Source: Bacteroidales bacterium
Lineage (GTDB): Bacteria > Bacteroidota > Bacteroidia > Bacteroidales > UBA932
Length of the DNA: 62,229 nucleotides
Assembly (NCBI GenBank): GCA_023667095.1
Contig: JAMPAT010000021.1
Location: 1-62,229, forward strand
Direction of reading: 5' to 3'
Below, one piece after another: positions 9,191 to 17,712 of this stretch (positions are counted from its first letter, which is position 1; every line of letters starts with the position of its first letter). Position numbers and translations under genes: made by a program. The notes below the pieces were generated by a model. The model searched no databases, was not told where the DNA came from, and saw only the letters and a list, made by a program, of their open reading frames with translations.

Positions 9191-9409
9191 ATGAGTAAAT
9201 ATATGAATCACTTGCAAGTGGTGTTGGCTGAAACGAAACGCACCAACATATGGCTGGCAGAACAACTGGGGAAAGATCAGGCTACAGCTTCAAAATGGTG
9301 TACTGGCACCAGCCAGCCGGGCCTTGAGGCGCTATTTCAAATGGCAGAATGTTTAGGTGTTACAGTTCAAGAACTGATAAACAAGGATAGTACCAAAGGA
9401 AATGAATAA
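9191..9409 (+). CDS. XRE-family helix-turn-helix regulator
   Basis: 72 residues. The Cro/C1-type fold is visible: LAETKRTNIWLAEQLGKDQ forms helices 1-2, ATASKWCTGTSQPG is the recognition helix and turn, and LEALFQMAECLGVTVQELI the C-terminal helices. Such short solo regulators often control adjacent restriction or defence genes. Its stop codon overlaps the ATG of the following nuclease gene by 8 bp, so the two were translationally coupled. A TATCTTTG -7-like box occurs about 35 bp upstream. The gene itself looks intact although both neighbours are broken. Confidence 0.8.
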   Translation: MSKYMNHLQVVLAETKRTNIWLAEQLGKDQATASKWCTGTSQPGLEALFQMAECLGVTVQELINKDSTKGNE

Positions 9410-10502
9410 GAAACACGATATAGATAACGGCATTGTAACCGATGTCGTTGAGCGAATTGAACGATTGATGATTGACGCACGAACTCATATTGCACGATCA
9501 GTAAATATTACTGAGGTTGTCACCAAATAAGAAATCGGGCGCATCATCGTAGAAGTTGTGCAGGATGGCGAAGAACGCGCGACATACGGCAAGCTATTAC
9601 AAGGTGTAGCTGGCATGTTGACTGAACGATTGGGAAATGGTTGGTCGGTGGCAACTCTAAAAAATTGTCGTCAATTTTATCAAGTATATTCCGTCAAAGA
9701 AATTGGCTACACACCGTCTATCCAATTGTCAGAAGAAGATTTGCTAACCACTGTTGAGCCAATTCAAAAATCCGCAACATTGCGGAAATCAGATGCAATT
9801 TACCCCTTCACTTTGTCGTGGTCGCACTATTTAGTGCTGAATCCGATGCGGAACGCAGTTTTTATGAAATCGAATGCGAAAAACAGAACTGTAGTGTGAG
9901 GCAACTGCAACGGCAGTATAATTCAAGTCTATATGAACGATTGGCTATTAGCAAAGACAAAGACTCGATTATGCGTTTGGCTCAAGAGGGACAAACTGTC
10001 GATAAGCCTGACGATATCATAAAAAATCCGTTGACATTGGAATTCTTGGGACTTAAACCAGATGTGTCATACTCTGAAACTAAACTGGAAAATGCCATAA
10101 TTGACAAACTGCAACAGTTCCTATTGGAGTTAGGAAAAGGTTTTTTGTTCGAAGCACGTCAGAAACGATTTACTTTCGGTGAAGAAAATTTCTTTGTAGA
10201 CTTGGTTTTTTATAACCGGCTTCTGCAATGCTATGTACTTATTGACTTAAAAGTAGACAAGCTAGCTCATCAGGATTTAGGGCAAATGCAGATGTATGTC
10301 AATTACTATGACAGATATGTTAAGCAAGATTTTGAAAAACCAACAATCGGGATTCTGCTTTGCAAAGAAAAGAAAGACGCATTGGTAGAACTTACTTTAC
10401 CGAAAGATTCCAATATCTATGCGCAGCAATGCACTGTATTTTCCTGATAAAAAGTTATTGCAGACAAAACTGAGAGAGTGGATAGAGGAACAGGAAGAAT
10501 AG
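9402..10502 (+). pseudogene. DUF1016/YhcG-family PDDEXK nuclease, disrupted
   Basis: The reading frame runs from ATG 9402 through a DUF1016 N-terminal region and the nuclease domain, but is broken three times. An in-frame TAA lies at 9528-9530, a frameshift near 9832-9845 falls after FTLSWSHYL, and a second frameshift near 10440 falls before PDKKLLQTKLREWIEEQEE. Diagnostic segments remain clear: ERSFYEIECEKQN, SVRQLQRQYNSSLYERL, KGFLFEARQKRFTFGEENFF, DLVFYNRLLQCYVLIDLK and the downstream LGQMQMYVNYYDRY. The intact protein would be about 360 residues. Family members are nucleases found in restriction and defence loci. The region is AT-rich compared with neighbours, suggesting transfer followed by decay. 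Confidence 0.85.
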
Positions 10503-10535
10503 GCTTTTTCTTTGTTTGCCATCTTCGGAGTACGA

Positions 10536-10885
10536 AGGTATATTGCTGACCAACCTGGTATGGTAATGTGTCTCTCAGCGCATATAACGCAGGTTTTCGG
10601 CGCAAGTTGGTATCTGCCGCAACCAACCTGGTATGGCAGTGCGTATTCAGTTGCATATATTGCATGCTTGCATTGCACTCTGTCCTTTCAGTTTGCTAGT
10701 CTGGCGTGCTCGATACTCCTGCGCCAAAGTCTGATGGAGTGGCGCAGGTTGGCAATACTGCTGACCAACCTGGTGCCGTAATGTGCCTCTCGTCGCATAT
10801 ATTGCATGTAGTCGGCTCAGGTTGGTACCTGCTGCGACCAACCTGAGCCGGCATAGTGCTTTCTGTTGCGTATATCGTATGTTTC
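10536..10885 (+). repeat. Array of degenerate ~73-bp units built on a hairpin
   Basis: The core CCAACCTGR recurs at 10550, 10623, 10765 and 10838, spacings of 73, 142 and 73 bp, so the array looks like five periods with one diverged unit. Each core is preceded by a sequence that pairs with it. The best unit has a perfect 13-bp stem GGCTCAGGTTGGT / ACCAACCTGAGCC (10814-10826 and 10837-10849) around a 10-nt loop. The middle, diverged period instead carries CCTGCGCCA / TGGCGCAGG (10718-10726 and 10740-10748). Each unit then continues with a GCATATATYGCATG-like segment. No spacer pattern of CRISPR type is present. No gene was found in this stretch. Confidence 0.7.
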
Positions 10886-10996
10886 TGTTCCTGGTTGCTG
10901 TGTTTCTGGAACGCAGAGGGAGGAATGCAAAGTTTAAGTCCTGCCGGCCTTTAAAACAGTATCCGGCTCTGCAATGCATGCTATGGTAATGGCATC

Positions 10997-11038
10997 AAAA
11001 AAACAATCCATCCGTATTGTGCGGATGGATTGTTTTTC
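10997..11038. terminator. Bidirectional rho-independent terminator
   Basis: A 12-bp perfect stem, ACAATCCATCCG / CGGATGGATTGT (11003-11014 and 11022-11033), with a 7-nt loop is flanked by an A run on the left and TTTTT on the right. It can end transcription from either side, including the DUF2795 gene on the minus strand. Confidence 0.85.
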
Positions 11039-11079
11039 TGATATCGTTTTAAAGCGTTGTCAATGATCGCTTTAGAATA

Positions 11080-11301
11080 TTAATACTCCTCCTCATTGAA
11101 GAAGAAGTCGTCCTTGGTCGGGTAGTCTGGCCATATATCCTCTATGCTTTCGTATATTTCGCCGTCATCCTCCAGCTCCTCAAGATTTTCAACTACTTCA
11201 AGCGGTGCTCCTGAGCGGGTTGCATAGTCAATAAGCTCTTCCTTTGTTGCCGGCCATGGAGCATCTTCCAGCCTGTAAGCGAGTTCTAGTGTCCAATACA
11301 T
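11080..11301 (-). CDS. DUF2795 family small acidic protein
   Basis: 73 residues, strongly acidic, with the DUF2795-type core WPATKEELIDYATRSGAPLE followed by VVENLEELEDDGEIYESIEDIWPDYP. Family knowledge: short proteins widespread in Bacteroidetes and Actinobacteria, function unknown. The gene is isolated. A TATATTTG -7 box on the minus strand (11376-11383) lies about 75 bp upstream, and the strong terminator at 10997-11038 follows. Confidence 0.85.
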   Translation of the reverse strand: MYWTLELAYRLEDAPWPATKEELIDYATRSGAPLEVVENLEELEDDGEIYESIEDIWPDYPTKDDFFFNEEEY

Positions 11302-11479
11302 CTCCTGTCTATTTTTAAATTATTAATTTACAATAGTTAACGGGCGCAAATGCGCCAAATCCCCTAAAGAGGGCGCAAATATAGGAAAAGAATGTCAAAT
11401 ATATTCAATCTGTTTCTTGAATTTTGTGCCCTTATGAATTTTTTTGCATCAAATAGGGGCAGATTTCCGAAACAGTTCC

Positions 11480-11487
11480 TATTTTTG
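11480..11487 (+). promoter_or_regulatory. -7 box for folE (TATTTTTG)
   Basis: TATTTTTG matches the TAnnTTTG consensus and lies 40 bp before the chosen ATG of folE at 11528. Transcription would begin just inside the region between this box and the ATG, which argues against the longer frame starting at 11444. Confidence 0.5.
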
Positions 11488-11527
11488 CAGCGCAAACGGT
11501 AAACAAGATTTATACCAATTAGATAAG

Positions 11528-12115
11528 ATGGCATATATAAAAGAAGAAAAATATGATGAGCAGACTACAATGGAGATAGCTGCACATTATCGTGAAATAC
11601 TGCGTCTGCTTGGGGAAGACCCTGAAAGGGAGGGACTTATAAAGACGCCTGAGAGGGTTGCCAAGGCATTGCAGTTCCTGACACACGGATATAATCAGGA
11701 CGGAGCGGAGATCTTGAGCAGTGCGATGTTCAATGAGGAGTACAGCCAGATGGTCCTGGTAAAGGATATTGACCTCTATTCTACATGTGAGCATCATGTG
11801 ATGCCGTTTATAGGGAAGGCGCATGTGGCATATATACCGGACGGGAAGATAACAGGGCTGAGCAAGATTGCACGTGTCGTGGAGACATACGCGCGCCGTC
11901 TGCAGGTACAGGAAAGGCTGACAATGCAGATCCGCGACTGCATACAGGATACATTGAATCCTCTCGGTGTGGCTGTGGTGATAGAGGCCTCCCACACATG
12001 CATGACGCTTCGTGGTGTCCAGAAGGCCAATGCCGTGACCACCACATCCGCATTTTCGGGAATATTCCTTCGGGATGAACGTACAAGGAATGAATTCCTG
12101 AATCTTATAAAGTAG
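11528..12115 (+). CDS. folE: GTP cyclohydrolase I
   Basis: 195 residues from ATG 11528. It converts GTP to 7,8-dihydroneopterin triphosphate, the first step toward folate (and possibly queuosine). Zinc ligands are recognisable in [18 protein letters not shown] and in [10 protein letters not shown], with the GTP-binding loop [20 protein letters not shown] between them. The usual C-terminus ([10 protein letters not shown] and a short tail) is complete. A longer in-frame start at 11444 would add 28 residues without family support and would place the -7 box at 11480 inside the gene. Monocistronic. Confidence 0.95.
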   Translation: MAYIKEEKYDEQTTMEIAAHYREILRLLGEDPEREGLIKTPERVAKALQFLTHGYNQDGAEILSSAMFNEEYSQMVLVKDIDLYSTCEHHVMPFIGKAHVAYIPDGKITGLSKIARVVETYARRLQVQERLTMQIRDCIQDTLNPLGVAVVIEASHTCMTLRGVQKANAVTTTSAFSGIFLRDERTRNEFLNLIK

Positions 12116-12138
12116 AGCTGCACCATAAGGATAATCCC

Positions 12139-12276
12139 ATGTCTGAATGGTTCAGGTTTGATAATGTTGATGGCATTGAACCGAATCCATTGGTTGGCTG
12201 TTCTGTTCCAGCGTGTCTTGACATCAGGCTGGCTATCATATTTGAAGATACTGCTCCGTCTGGAAAGTCTGCTTGA
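12139..12276 (+). CDS. Possible 45-aa ORF after folE
   Basis: An ATG-to-TGA frame (MSEWFRFDNVDGIEPN...) begins 24 bp after folE. Composition is protein-like and the position would allow co-transcription, but the ORF sits in a repeat-rich, otherwise gene-free region and no family is recognised. It could equally be a chance frame or an old fragment. Confidence 0.25.
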   Translation: MSEWFRFDNVDGIEPNPLVGCSVPACLDIRLAIIFEDTAPSGKSA

Positions 12277-12294
12277 TCTGGTATAATTTGCCAA

Positions 12295-12438
12295 TGAGCG
12301 AGCACGCAAAAGTGCCATAGGGAGCGTAGGATGCAGATTAGTGTGCCATCTGTACATAAATTGGCATGTATATAGCACACTTTCAAAAGGGAAGTATTTG
12401 TAAACCAATGGCTTATGCTTGTGTGGTGTGCTCGCTGA
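12295..12438 (+). mobile_element. MITE-like element, copy A (144 bp)
   Basis: Terminal inverted repeats TGAGCGAGCACGC (12295-12307) and GTGTGCTCGCTGA (12426-12438) match at 11 of 13 positions. The element has exactly the same length as a second copy at 31664-31807 and shares about 50 bp of clear similarity next to this terminus, including the GCAAAAGTGCCAT and GAGCGTAG blocks. There is no coding capacity. The size, termini and dispersed copies fit a miniature inverted-repeat element. No clear target-site duplication is visible. Confidence 0.65.
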
Positions 12439-12986
12439 ACGGCAACTTTCGGCAACGTGGAGTGCATTAAGCGTTTATCCATTCACGTTCTGTGGCCTGA
12501 ATCAAATCTGAAATGTAAGAATTTTAGGAATTATCCATGTTTAGTGTCCGATTTTGAGGATAGATTGATGAAATTCTATAAATCATCCACTTTGGGGCCC
12601 TATTTTAGGGTGGCTTGATGAGATTTTGCAAACCAGACATGTGTTAGGCCCTTTTCAAGGATGGAATTGGGAAAGTATTCCATCAAAATACCACCGCACC
12701 TATAATGCCACAGTTCTCAGGTGTCTTCCCACTTCGTAACTCCGACACTCACACCCATCATCTCATCATCCGCTATTTTCGGCAAATTCCCCGCTGCCCG
12801 CTGTCTCTTTGCTGCCGCTCAAATCCGCAATCACAGTCAACAGCCACGGCATCTCCGCAGCCTGCCAATCCGAGCGGCCCCGTCTTACCACTTCGTCAAC
12901 TGTCATCAGTTAATCCACAATTCTCCACTGCCAGTTAGCCTCCCACAGCCCAGCCAGCGCAAGTCTACACCAAAAAAAGCGGCCCC
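12439..12986. other. Gene-free stretch with degenerate ~50-bp direct repeats
   Basis: Around 12551, 12601 and 12651 a loosely conserved unit (an ATTTTRRGGRTRG block followed by TTGATGARATT) recurs at 50-bp intervals. From about 12705 to 12960 the plus strand is unusually C-rich and pyrimidine-rich. I see no gene. Confidence 0.4.
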
Positions 12987-13286
12987 AAAGTCCATTTTAG
13001 TGCCTCCATCGTCATCTGGATCTTTTGCCATCCTGTCTCTCTACTGCAAGATGGCCTGCTCCTGGAAAATAAGGGGCTGATCACCAAAAGTCCATTTTAG
13101 TGCCTCCATCGTCATCTGGATCTTTTGCCATCCTGTCTCTCTACTGCAAGATGGCCTGTCCCTGGAAAATAAGGGTCTGATCACCATAAAGTCCATTTTC
13201 AGGTTGCCATCCTCATTTCCGCCTTTTGCCATCCTGTCTCTCCACTGCAAGATGGCCTGTCCCTGGAAAATAATGGGCTGACCCAA
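12987..13286 (+). repeat. Three tandem repeats of ~100 bp
   Basis: Units begin with AAAGTCCATTTT at 12987, 13087 and 13188. Units 1 and 2 are nearly identical. Unit 3 differs mainly in its first 35 bases. Each unit contains GCCATC ... GATGGC, which can form a hairpin with a 17-nt loop, and a TCCTGGAAAATAA or CCCTGGAAAATAA block. A 121-codon frame on the minus strand runs through the array only because the unit lacks stops in that frame. It has no protein-like features. Confidence 0.8.
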
Positions 13287-13419
13287 AATGAATTTTTCCT
13301 TTCCGGGAATTGGATATCTGAAGAAAGCCTCCATCATGAGTGCGGACCAAAAGAAGACGGCCCAAATTTTTGAGTCGTCCCCCCTGGTGGGTCTTTTGCA
13401 AAACAACTGCAGCCGGATG

Positions 13420-14211
13420 CTACAGGTTGTCTTTCTCTATATCCTTGAAGTATTTGTAGGTGTTCACCTTCAGTTCACCGGCAGCAAGCTCGTCGCAGAC
13501 AATCACTCCGTTTGGATGTGCCTGGAGGGCAGAAAGCGTACATACATGGCTCATCGGACCTTCAACAGCCTGCTGGAGTGCACGTGCCTTCTTGTGTCCG
13601 AATGCAAGGATGAGGACTTCCTTTGCAGAGCAGATAGTCTTTACACCGACAGTCATTGCCTTTGTCGGCACCTTGCTGATATCATTGTCGAAAAACCGTG
13701 AATTGACTACGATAGTGTCATATGTAAGTGTAACCACCCTTGTCTTTGACTCCAATGATGAAAATGGTTCGTTGAAGGCAATGTGCCCGTCTTCACCTAC
13801 ACCTCCGAGGAAAAGGTCTATGCCTCCTGCCGCAACGATGCGCTCTTCGTATGAAGCGCATTCGGCTTCTACGTCTTCAGCATTTCCGTTGAGAATGTTG
13901 ATGTTTTCCTTTGGGACATTGACGTGACTGAAGAACTCCCTTGCCATGAATGAATGGTAGCTTTCCGGATGCTCTTCAGGAAGTCCGACGTATTCATCCA
14001 TGTTGAATGTTATTACGTTTTCAAAGGATATTTCCCCGGCATTGTACATCCTGATAAGTTCCTTGTATGTCCCGATTGGAGTAGACCCGGTAGGTAGCCC
14101 CAATACAAAAGGCTTGTCCGTTATGGCAGCCTTTGCCTTAATGGCTGCAGCGATACGCCTTGCGGCCCATATTGAGCCGTCCTGGTAAGTGTCTTCGATA
14201 ATAAGTCTCAT
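13420..14211 (-). CDS. nagB: Glucosamine-6-phosphate deaminase
   Basis: 263 residues from the ATG at 14211. It converts glucosamine-6-phosphate to fructose-6-phosphate and ammonia. Family motifs: [15 protein letters not shown] (phosphate binding), [21 protein letters not shown] (catalytic Asp), [17 protein letters not shown] (catalytic His) and [16 protein letters not shown]. The length is typical. An earlier in-frame start 36 bases upstream would add residues absent from the family. A TACTTTTG -7 box on the minus strand (14236-14243) fits a promoter directly upstream of the chosen start. It feeds amino sugars into glycolysis. Confidence 0.95.
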   Translation of the reverse strand: MRLIIEDTYQDGSIWAARRIAAAIKAKAAITDKPFVLGLPTGSTPIGTYKELIRMYNAGEISFENVITFNMDEYVGLPEEHPESYHSFMAREFFSHVNVPKENINILNGNAEDVEAECASYEERIVAAGGIDLFLGGVGEDGHIAFNEPFSSLESKTRVVTLTYDTIVVNSRFFDNDISKVPTKAMTVGVKTICSAKEVLILAFGHKKARALQQAVEGPMSHVCTLSALQAHPNGVIVCDELAAGELKVNTYKYFKDIEKDNL

Positions 14212-14731
14212 GTCGATAAATGTTTTAACGGTCGGCAAAAGTAGCAAATTTTATTTAAAAAAACTTTCATTGCACATTTTTCATGAATATTGCCATGAAC
14301 TTCCCATGAACTTCCCATGCACATGGAAGTTGCATCTCATTGTGAAATGGCAGTCAATGTCCTGTATGTGCAGATATTGGCGGCAGTTCTTCCTGTTGAG
14401 GTTCCCGTGTCTCCAGACGTTATCGTTGTGTACCTGGGACATTGCCGGCACTGCCGGCGGCACCAATGCGGCAGCAAGTCCTGATATTCCTGTCTTCATT
14501 TCAAAAAAGCTTAATAGTCATAACAGATATCGGCTTCCGGTTGCTTGTCTATTGGCCTGTATGTGCAAAATGAACTCTTCCAAAACAATTCCACGGTTTT
14601 GAAATGTACGGCTTGCCGGCTCTGCCGTTCCCAGGTTTTCATGCAGTGTAGGGGAAATATGTTGAAAAATTAATATATTTACAGATTGTTTGCTTCGGCA
14701 AAGGATTTTGGGAAACTTAAAGCTCAGGAAT
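14212..14731. other. Intergenic region between divergent nagB and manC
   Basis: Holds the nagB -7 box at 14236-14243 (minus). It also has a short direct repeat of an 11-bp unit (CATGAACTTCC, twice near 14295-14316). A 72-codon minus-strand frame (14281-14499) has a weak signal-like start but no recognisable continuation, so I do not call it a gene. Promoter elements for manC must lie in the last 100 bases, but none is clear. Confidence 0.4.
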
Positions 14732-15805
14732 ATGGAAAATACACATGTCGTAATTATGGCAGGAGGGGTCGGAAGCAGGCTATGGCCTATCAGCAGACCG
14801 GAGATGCCAAAGCAGTTCATTGATGTACTTGGAGTAGGGAAATCCATGATACAGCTGACCGTGGAGCGTTTCAGCGGAGTGTGCAGCAAGGAACATTTCT
14901 GGGTTGTGACATCGGAACATTATGTGGATACTGTAATGGAGCAGCTTCCGGAGATTCCGCGTGACCAGATTCTGGCTGAACCGGAGCCGAGGAATACTGC
15001 TCCGTGCATTGCGTATGCCTGCCGGAAGATAGGGAAAAGGTATCCTGAAGCCAATATTGTTGTGACACCGTCTGATGCCCTGGTGCTTGATACAGGAAAG
15101 TTTGTGGACAATATTGCAAAGGCACTGGAGTTTACCGGGACCGGCAGCGGAATTGTGACTGTCGGGATTACCCCGACCCGTCCGGAAACTGGCTATGGAT
15201 ACATCCATTCGTCCGGAGCTGTGGAGAACAGTGTCTGCAAGGTGACAGAATTCTGTGAGAAACCATGCCTGGAGACAGCCAAGGCATATCTCGCAGAAGG
15301 TGGCTTCTTCTGGAATGCCGGGATATTTATATGGAATGCGGGTACAATCAATGCACAGCTGCGCAGGTTCGCCCCGCAGATTTCCTCTGTCATGGACAGG
15401 CTGGAGCCGTCATTCTACACAGACCGTGAGCAGGATGAACTCAAGAGGCTCTTTCATCAATGCGAAAAGATTTCCATTGACTATGCGGTCATGGAGAAAT
15501 CATCAGATATATATGTAATACCTTGTAACCCAGGATGGAGCGATCTTGGAAGCTGGGGCTCTGTAAAGACTCACATTGCAGATGATGAAGACGGAAATTC
15601 TGTTGTAGGAGATGATGTCAGGCTGTTTGGGTGCAGAAATTGTATAGTGCATGCCGGCGATGCCAGGACGGTGGTCGCTGAAGGCCTTGACGGATATATC
15701 ATATCGGAGAAGGACGGTGATATACTTGTGTGCAGGCTTTCGGAGGAACAGAGGATAAAAGAATTTTCTGCATGCAAAAGCAAAGGAAACAATACAAGAC
15801 GATAG
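14732..15805 (+). CDS. manC: Mannose-1-phosphate guanylyltransferase
   Basis: 357 residues from ATG 14732, the GMP (nucleotidyltransferase) form without a C-terminal phosphomannose isomerase domain. It makes GDP-mannose from mannose-1-phosphate and GTP. Key motifs: VVIMAGGVGSRLWPISRPEMPKQF (GTP binding), TPSDALV, TEFCEKP and GGFFWNAGIFIW, and NPGWSDLGSW near the C-terminus. It is first in a three-gene operon, and its last 34 bases overlap the next gene. GDP-mannose could serve GDP-fucose or mannosylated surface polymers. Confidence 0.93.
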   Translation: MENTHVVIMAGGVGSRLWPISRPEMPKQFIDVLGVGKSMIQLTVERFSGVCSKEHFWVVTSEHYVDTVMEQLPEIPRDQILAEPEPRNTAPCIAYACRKIGKRYPEANIVVTPSDALVLDTGKFVDNIAKALEFTGTGSGIVTVGITPTRPETGYGYIHSSGAVENSVCKVTEFCEKPCLETAKAYLAEGGFFWNAGIFIWNAGTINAQLRRFAPQISSVMDRLEPSFYTDREQDELKRLFHQCEKISIDYAVMEKSSDIYVIPCNPGWSDLGSWGSVKTHIADDEDGNSVVGDDVRLFGCRNCIVHAGDARTVVAEGLDGYIISEKDGDILVCRLSEEQRIKEFSACKSKGNNTRR

Positions 15806-16536
15806 CAGTCTCTGATATCCATCTTGGATACAGGCAGTCAAAGGTCAAGGAAGTCAGCCGCTTCCTCAGCTCAGTGGATTGCAGCAGGCTGATTCTGAAT
15901 GGAGACATAATAGACGGCTGGAAACTGAGGAAGTCAGGTGACAGGAAGTGGAAGCCGGAATACACCAAGTTCTTGAAAATCATCATGAAGATGATGGAGA
16001 ATTTCGGTACGGAGGTTATCTATGTAATGGGAAACCATGATGATTTCCTTGACAATGTAGTACCTTTCAGCTTCTCGAATGTCAGTTTGGTGAGGGACTA
16101 TATCCTTGACGGTGGTGAACATAGGTATTTCGTTACCCACGGTGATGTGTTTGACAGCGTCACCTCCAATATGAAATGGCTTGCCAAGCTTGGGGATATA
16201 GGATACCGTGCCTTGCTGAAAATCAATGTGCTTTACAACCGTTACAGGGCATGGAGGGGCAAGCCGTATTATTCGCTTGCCCAGTCGATAAAGGCAAGGG
16301 TCAAGAAAGGGGTATCTTCAATAAGCGGGCTGGATGATATGGTTGTGGATGTTGCCAGGGCACATGGCTGCGACGGAGTCATCTGCGGGCATATACATCA
16401 GCCGGCGGACAGGATGATAGGGGATATACGCTATCTCAATTCGGGGGACTGGGTAGAGACGATGTCTGCGCTTGTTGAGGAACTTGACGGCAGCTGGAGG
16501 ATATTCAGGTATTCAGAAATGGAGGGTGCGCTATGA
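15772..16536 (+). CDS. UDP-2,3-diacylglucosamine diphosphatase-like metallophosphoesterase
   Basis: 254 residues. Five calcineurin-type metal motifs are in order: VSDIHLG, NGDIIDGW, MGNHDDF, VTHGDVFD and CGHIHQPAD. This is the LpxH pattern, and the conserved HGDVFD fits, so hydrolysis of UDP-diacylglucosamine in lipid A synthesis is likely. Bacteroidales have several LpxH-like paralogues, and this one, next to a glycosyltransferase, may act on another nucleotide lipid. The ATG at 15772 overlaps the end of manC by 34 bp, so it is translationally coupled. It overlaps the next gene by 4 bp. Confidence 0.78.
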   Translation: MQKQRKQYKTIAVSDIHLGYRQSKVKEVSRFLSSVDCSRLILNGDIIDGWKLRKSGDRKWKPEYTKFLKIIMKMMENFGTEVIYVMGNHDDFLDNVVPFSFSNVSLVRDYILDGGEHRYFVTHGDVFDSVTSNMKWLAKLGDIGYRALLKINVLYNRYRAWRGKPYYSLAQSIKARVKKGVSSISGLDDMVVDVARAHGCDGVICGHIHQPADRMIGDIRYLNSGDWVETMSALVEELDGSWRIFRYSEMEGAL

Positions 16537-17642
16537 AATACCTTTTTGTAATACAGGGTGAGGGGAGAGGCCATCTTACACAGGCCATAACCATGGAAAG
16601 GCTTCTGAGGGAGAATGGACATGAGGTGGTTGAGGTACTGGTCGGGAAAAGCCCTTCAAGGAAGTTGCCGGAATTCTTTACAAAGGCTGTGTCTGCACCG
16701 GTATCACAGTTCAGCAGCATAAATTTTCTCCCGTCTGCCAGGAACCGGAAGCCAAACATGGTCAAGAGTGTCCTGTACAATGCATTCGCATTTTTCAGAT
16801 ATTTCCCGAGCATGCGCTTCCTGAACAGGAAGATCAGGTCATCAGGAGCCGATGCCGTGGTGAATTTCTATGAGATGCTTGTCGGGATGACTTACATGGT
16901 GCATCGAATAAAGGTCCCGCAGATAAGCATAGGTCACCAGTACCTGTTCCTGCATAGGGATTTCGGGGTCCCGTTCGGCCGCTATCCGGGACATGAGAGC
17001 CTTAACCTTTTCTCATGGATAAGCAGCTACGGGGCTGTGAAAAGACTTGCGCTGTCATTCCGCCCGATGCCTGACGATCCGCATGGCAGGATAAAGGTGG
17101 TCCCGCCGCTTTTGCGCAAAGAGGTCCTGGAACTGCGTAATGTTGATGGGACTGACGGCCCGCAGATGTCGCGGGGAAACTATATCCTTGGATATATGCT
17201 TAATTCCGGGTTTTCCGAGGATGTCCTTGCATGGCACCGGGAGCATCCGCAGACAGAACTTAGGTTTTTCTGGGATAATTGGGACGAGGGCAAGGTCAAG
17301 AAGGTGGATGACACACTTAGCTTCTACCTTATAGATGACAGGGAGTTCCTCAGGCAGATGGCAGGATGCGGGGCGTATGCAAGTACAGCCGGGTTTGAGT
17401 CCATCTGCGAGGCCATGTACCTTGGGAAGCCTGTACTCATGGTCCCTTCGCATATAGAGCAGGAAATCAATGCCTTTGATGCAATGAGAAGCAATGCCGG
17501 AGTCTCAGCGGACAGGTTTGACATGGATTCCTTGCTTGAATTCTCCGTGGACTTCAGGCCTGACGTGAAGTTTGTCGCCTGGGTACGTTCCGCCTCTGCA
17601 GCTTTTTTACGTGAATTGACTACAGGGCTTTCCAGGAGATAA
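16533..17642 (+). CDS. GT-B fold glycosyltransferase family protein
   Basis: 369 residues. The N-terminus MKYLFVIQGEGRGHLTQA and the C-terminal donor-site pattern YASTAGFESICEAMYLGKPVLMVPSHIEQEINA are those of MurG/UGT-like glycosyltransferases. The GEGRGH nucleotide loop and the late Glu-x-x-E/Q pattern are intact. It overlaps the upstream phosphoesterase gene by ATGA, so the two products probably serve one pathway, perhaps glycolipid or lipid A modification. There are no membrane helices. Donor and acceptor are not readable from sequence. Confidence 0.8.
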   Translation: MKYLFVIQGEGRGHLTQAITMERLLRENGHEVVEVLVGKSPSRKLPEFFTKAVSAPVSQFSSINFLPSARNRKPNMVKSVLYNAFAFFRYFPSMRFLNRKIRSSGADAVVNFYEMLVGMTYMVHRIKVPQISIGHQYLFLHRDFGVPFGRYPGHESLNLFSWISSYGAVKRLALSFRPMPDDPHGRIKVVPPLLRKEVLELRNVDGTDGPQMSRGNYILGYMLNSGFSEDVLAWHREHPQTELRFFWDNWDEGKVKKVDDTLSFYLIDDREFLRQMAGCGAYASTAGFESICEAMYLGKPVLMVPSHIEQEINAFDAMRSNAGVSADRFDMDSLLEFSVDFRPDVKFVAWVRSASAAFLRELTTGLSRR

Positions 17643-17667
17643 TGTCAGGCTGCCTTTCCTGATGCAT

Positions 17668-17711
17668 TCTGTTTTGGGTTATCTTGAAGCATAATTCAAA
17701 ACAGATTTTAT
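17668..17711 (+). terminator. Hairpin after the manC operon
   Basis: Stem TCTGTTTTG / CAAAACAGA (17668-17676 and 17697-17705) followed by TTTTA. It would end the manC operon just before the recombinase ATG at 17713. The loop is 20 nt long, which makes it a weak terminator. Confidence 0.5.
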
Positions 17712-17712
17712 C

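Noticed and set aside
10536..10885. Possible CRISPR array in the ~73-bp repeats
   Set aside because: Whole units are similar with no short conserved repeat separating unique spacers, spacing is irregular and no cas genes are near.
11444..11527. Longer N-terminus for GTP cyclohydrolase I
   Set aside because: The extra 28 residues are not family-like and the -7 box at 11480 would fall inside the gene.
13041..13406. 121-codon minus-strand frame across the 100-bp tandem repeats
   Set aside because: It is open only because the repeat unit lacks stops in that frame; the translation is repetitive, has no known motif and no promoter.
14281..14499. 72-aa minus-strand ORF with a signal-like start
   Set aside because: No homology recognised, includes a short tandem duplication, and lies in the intergenic region between divergent nagB and manC.
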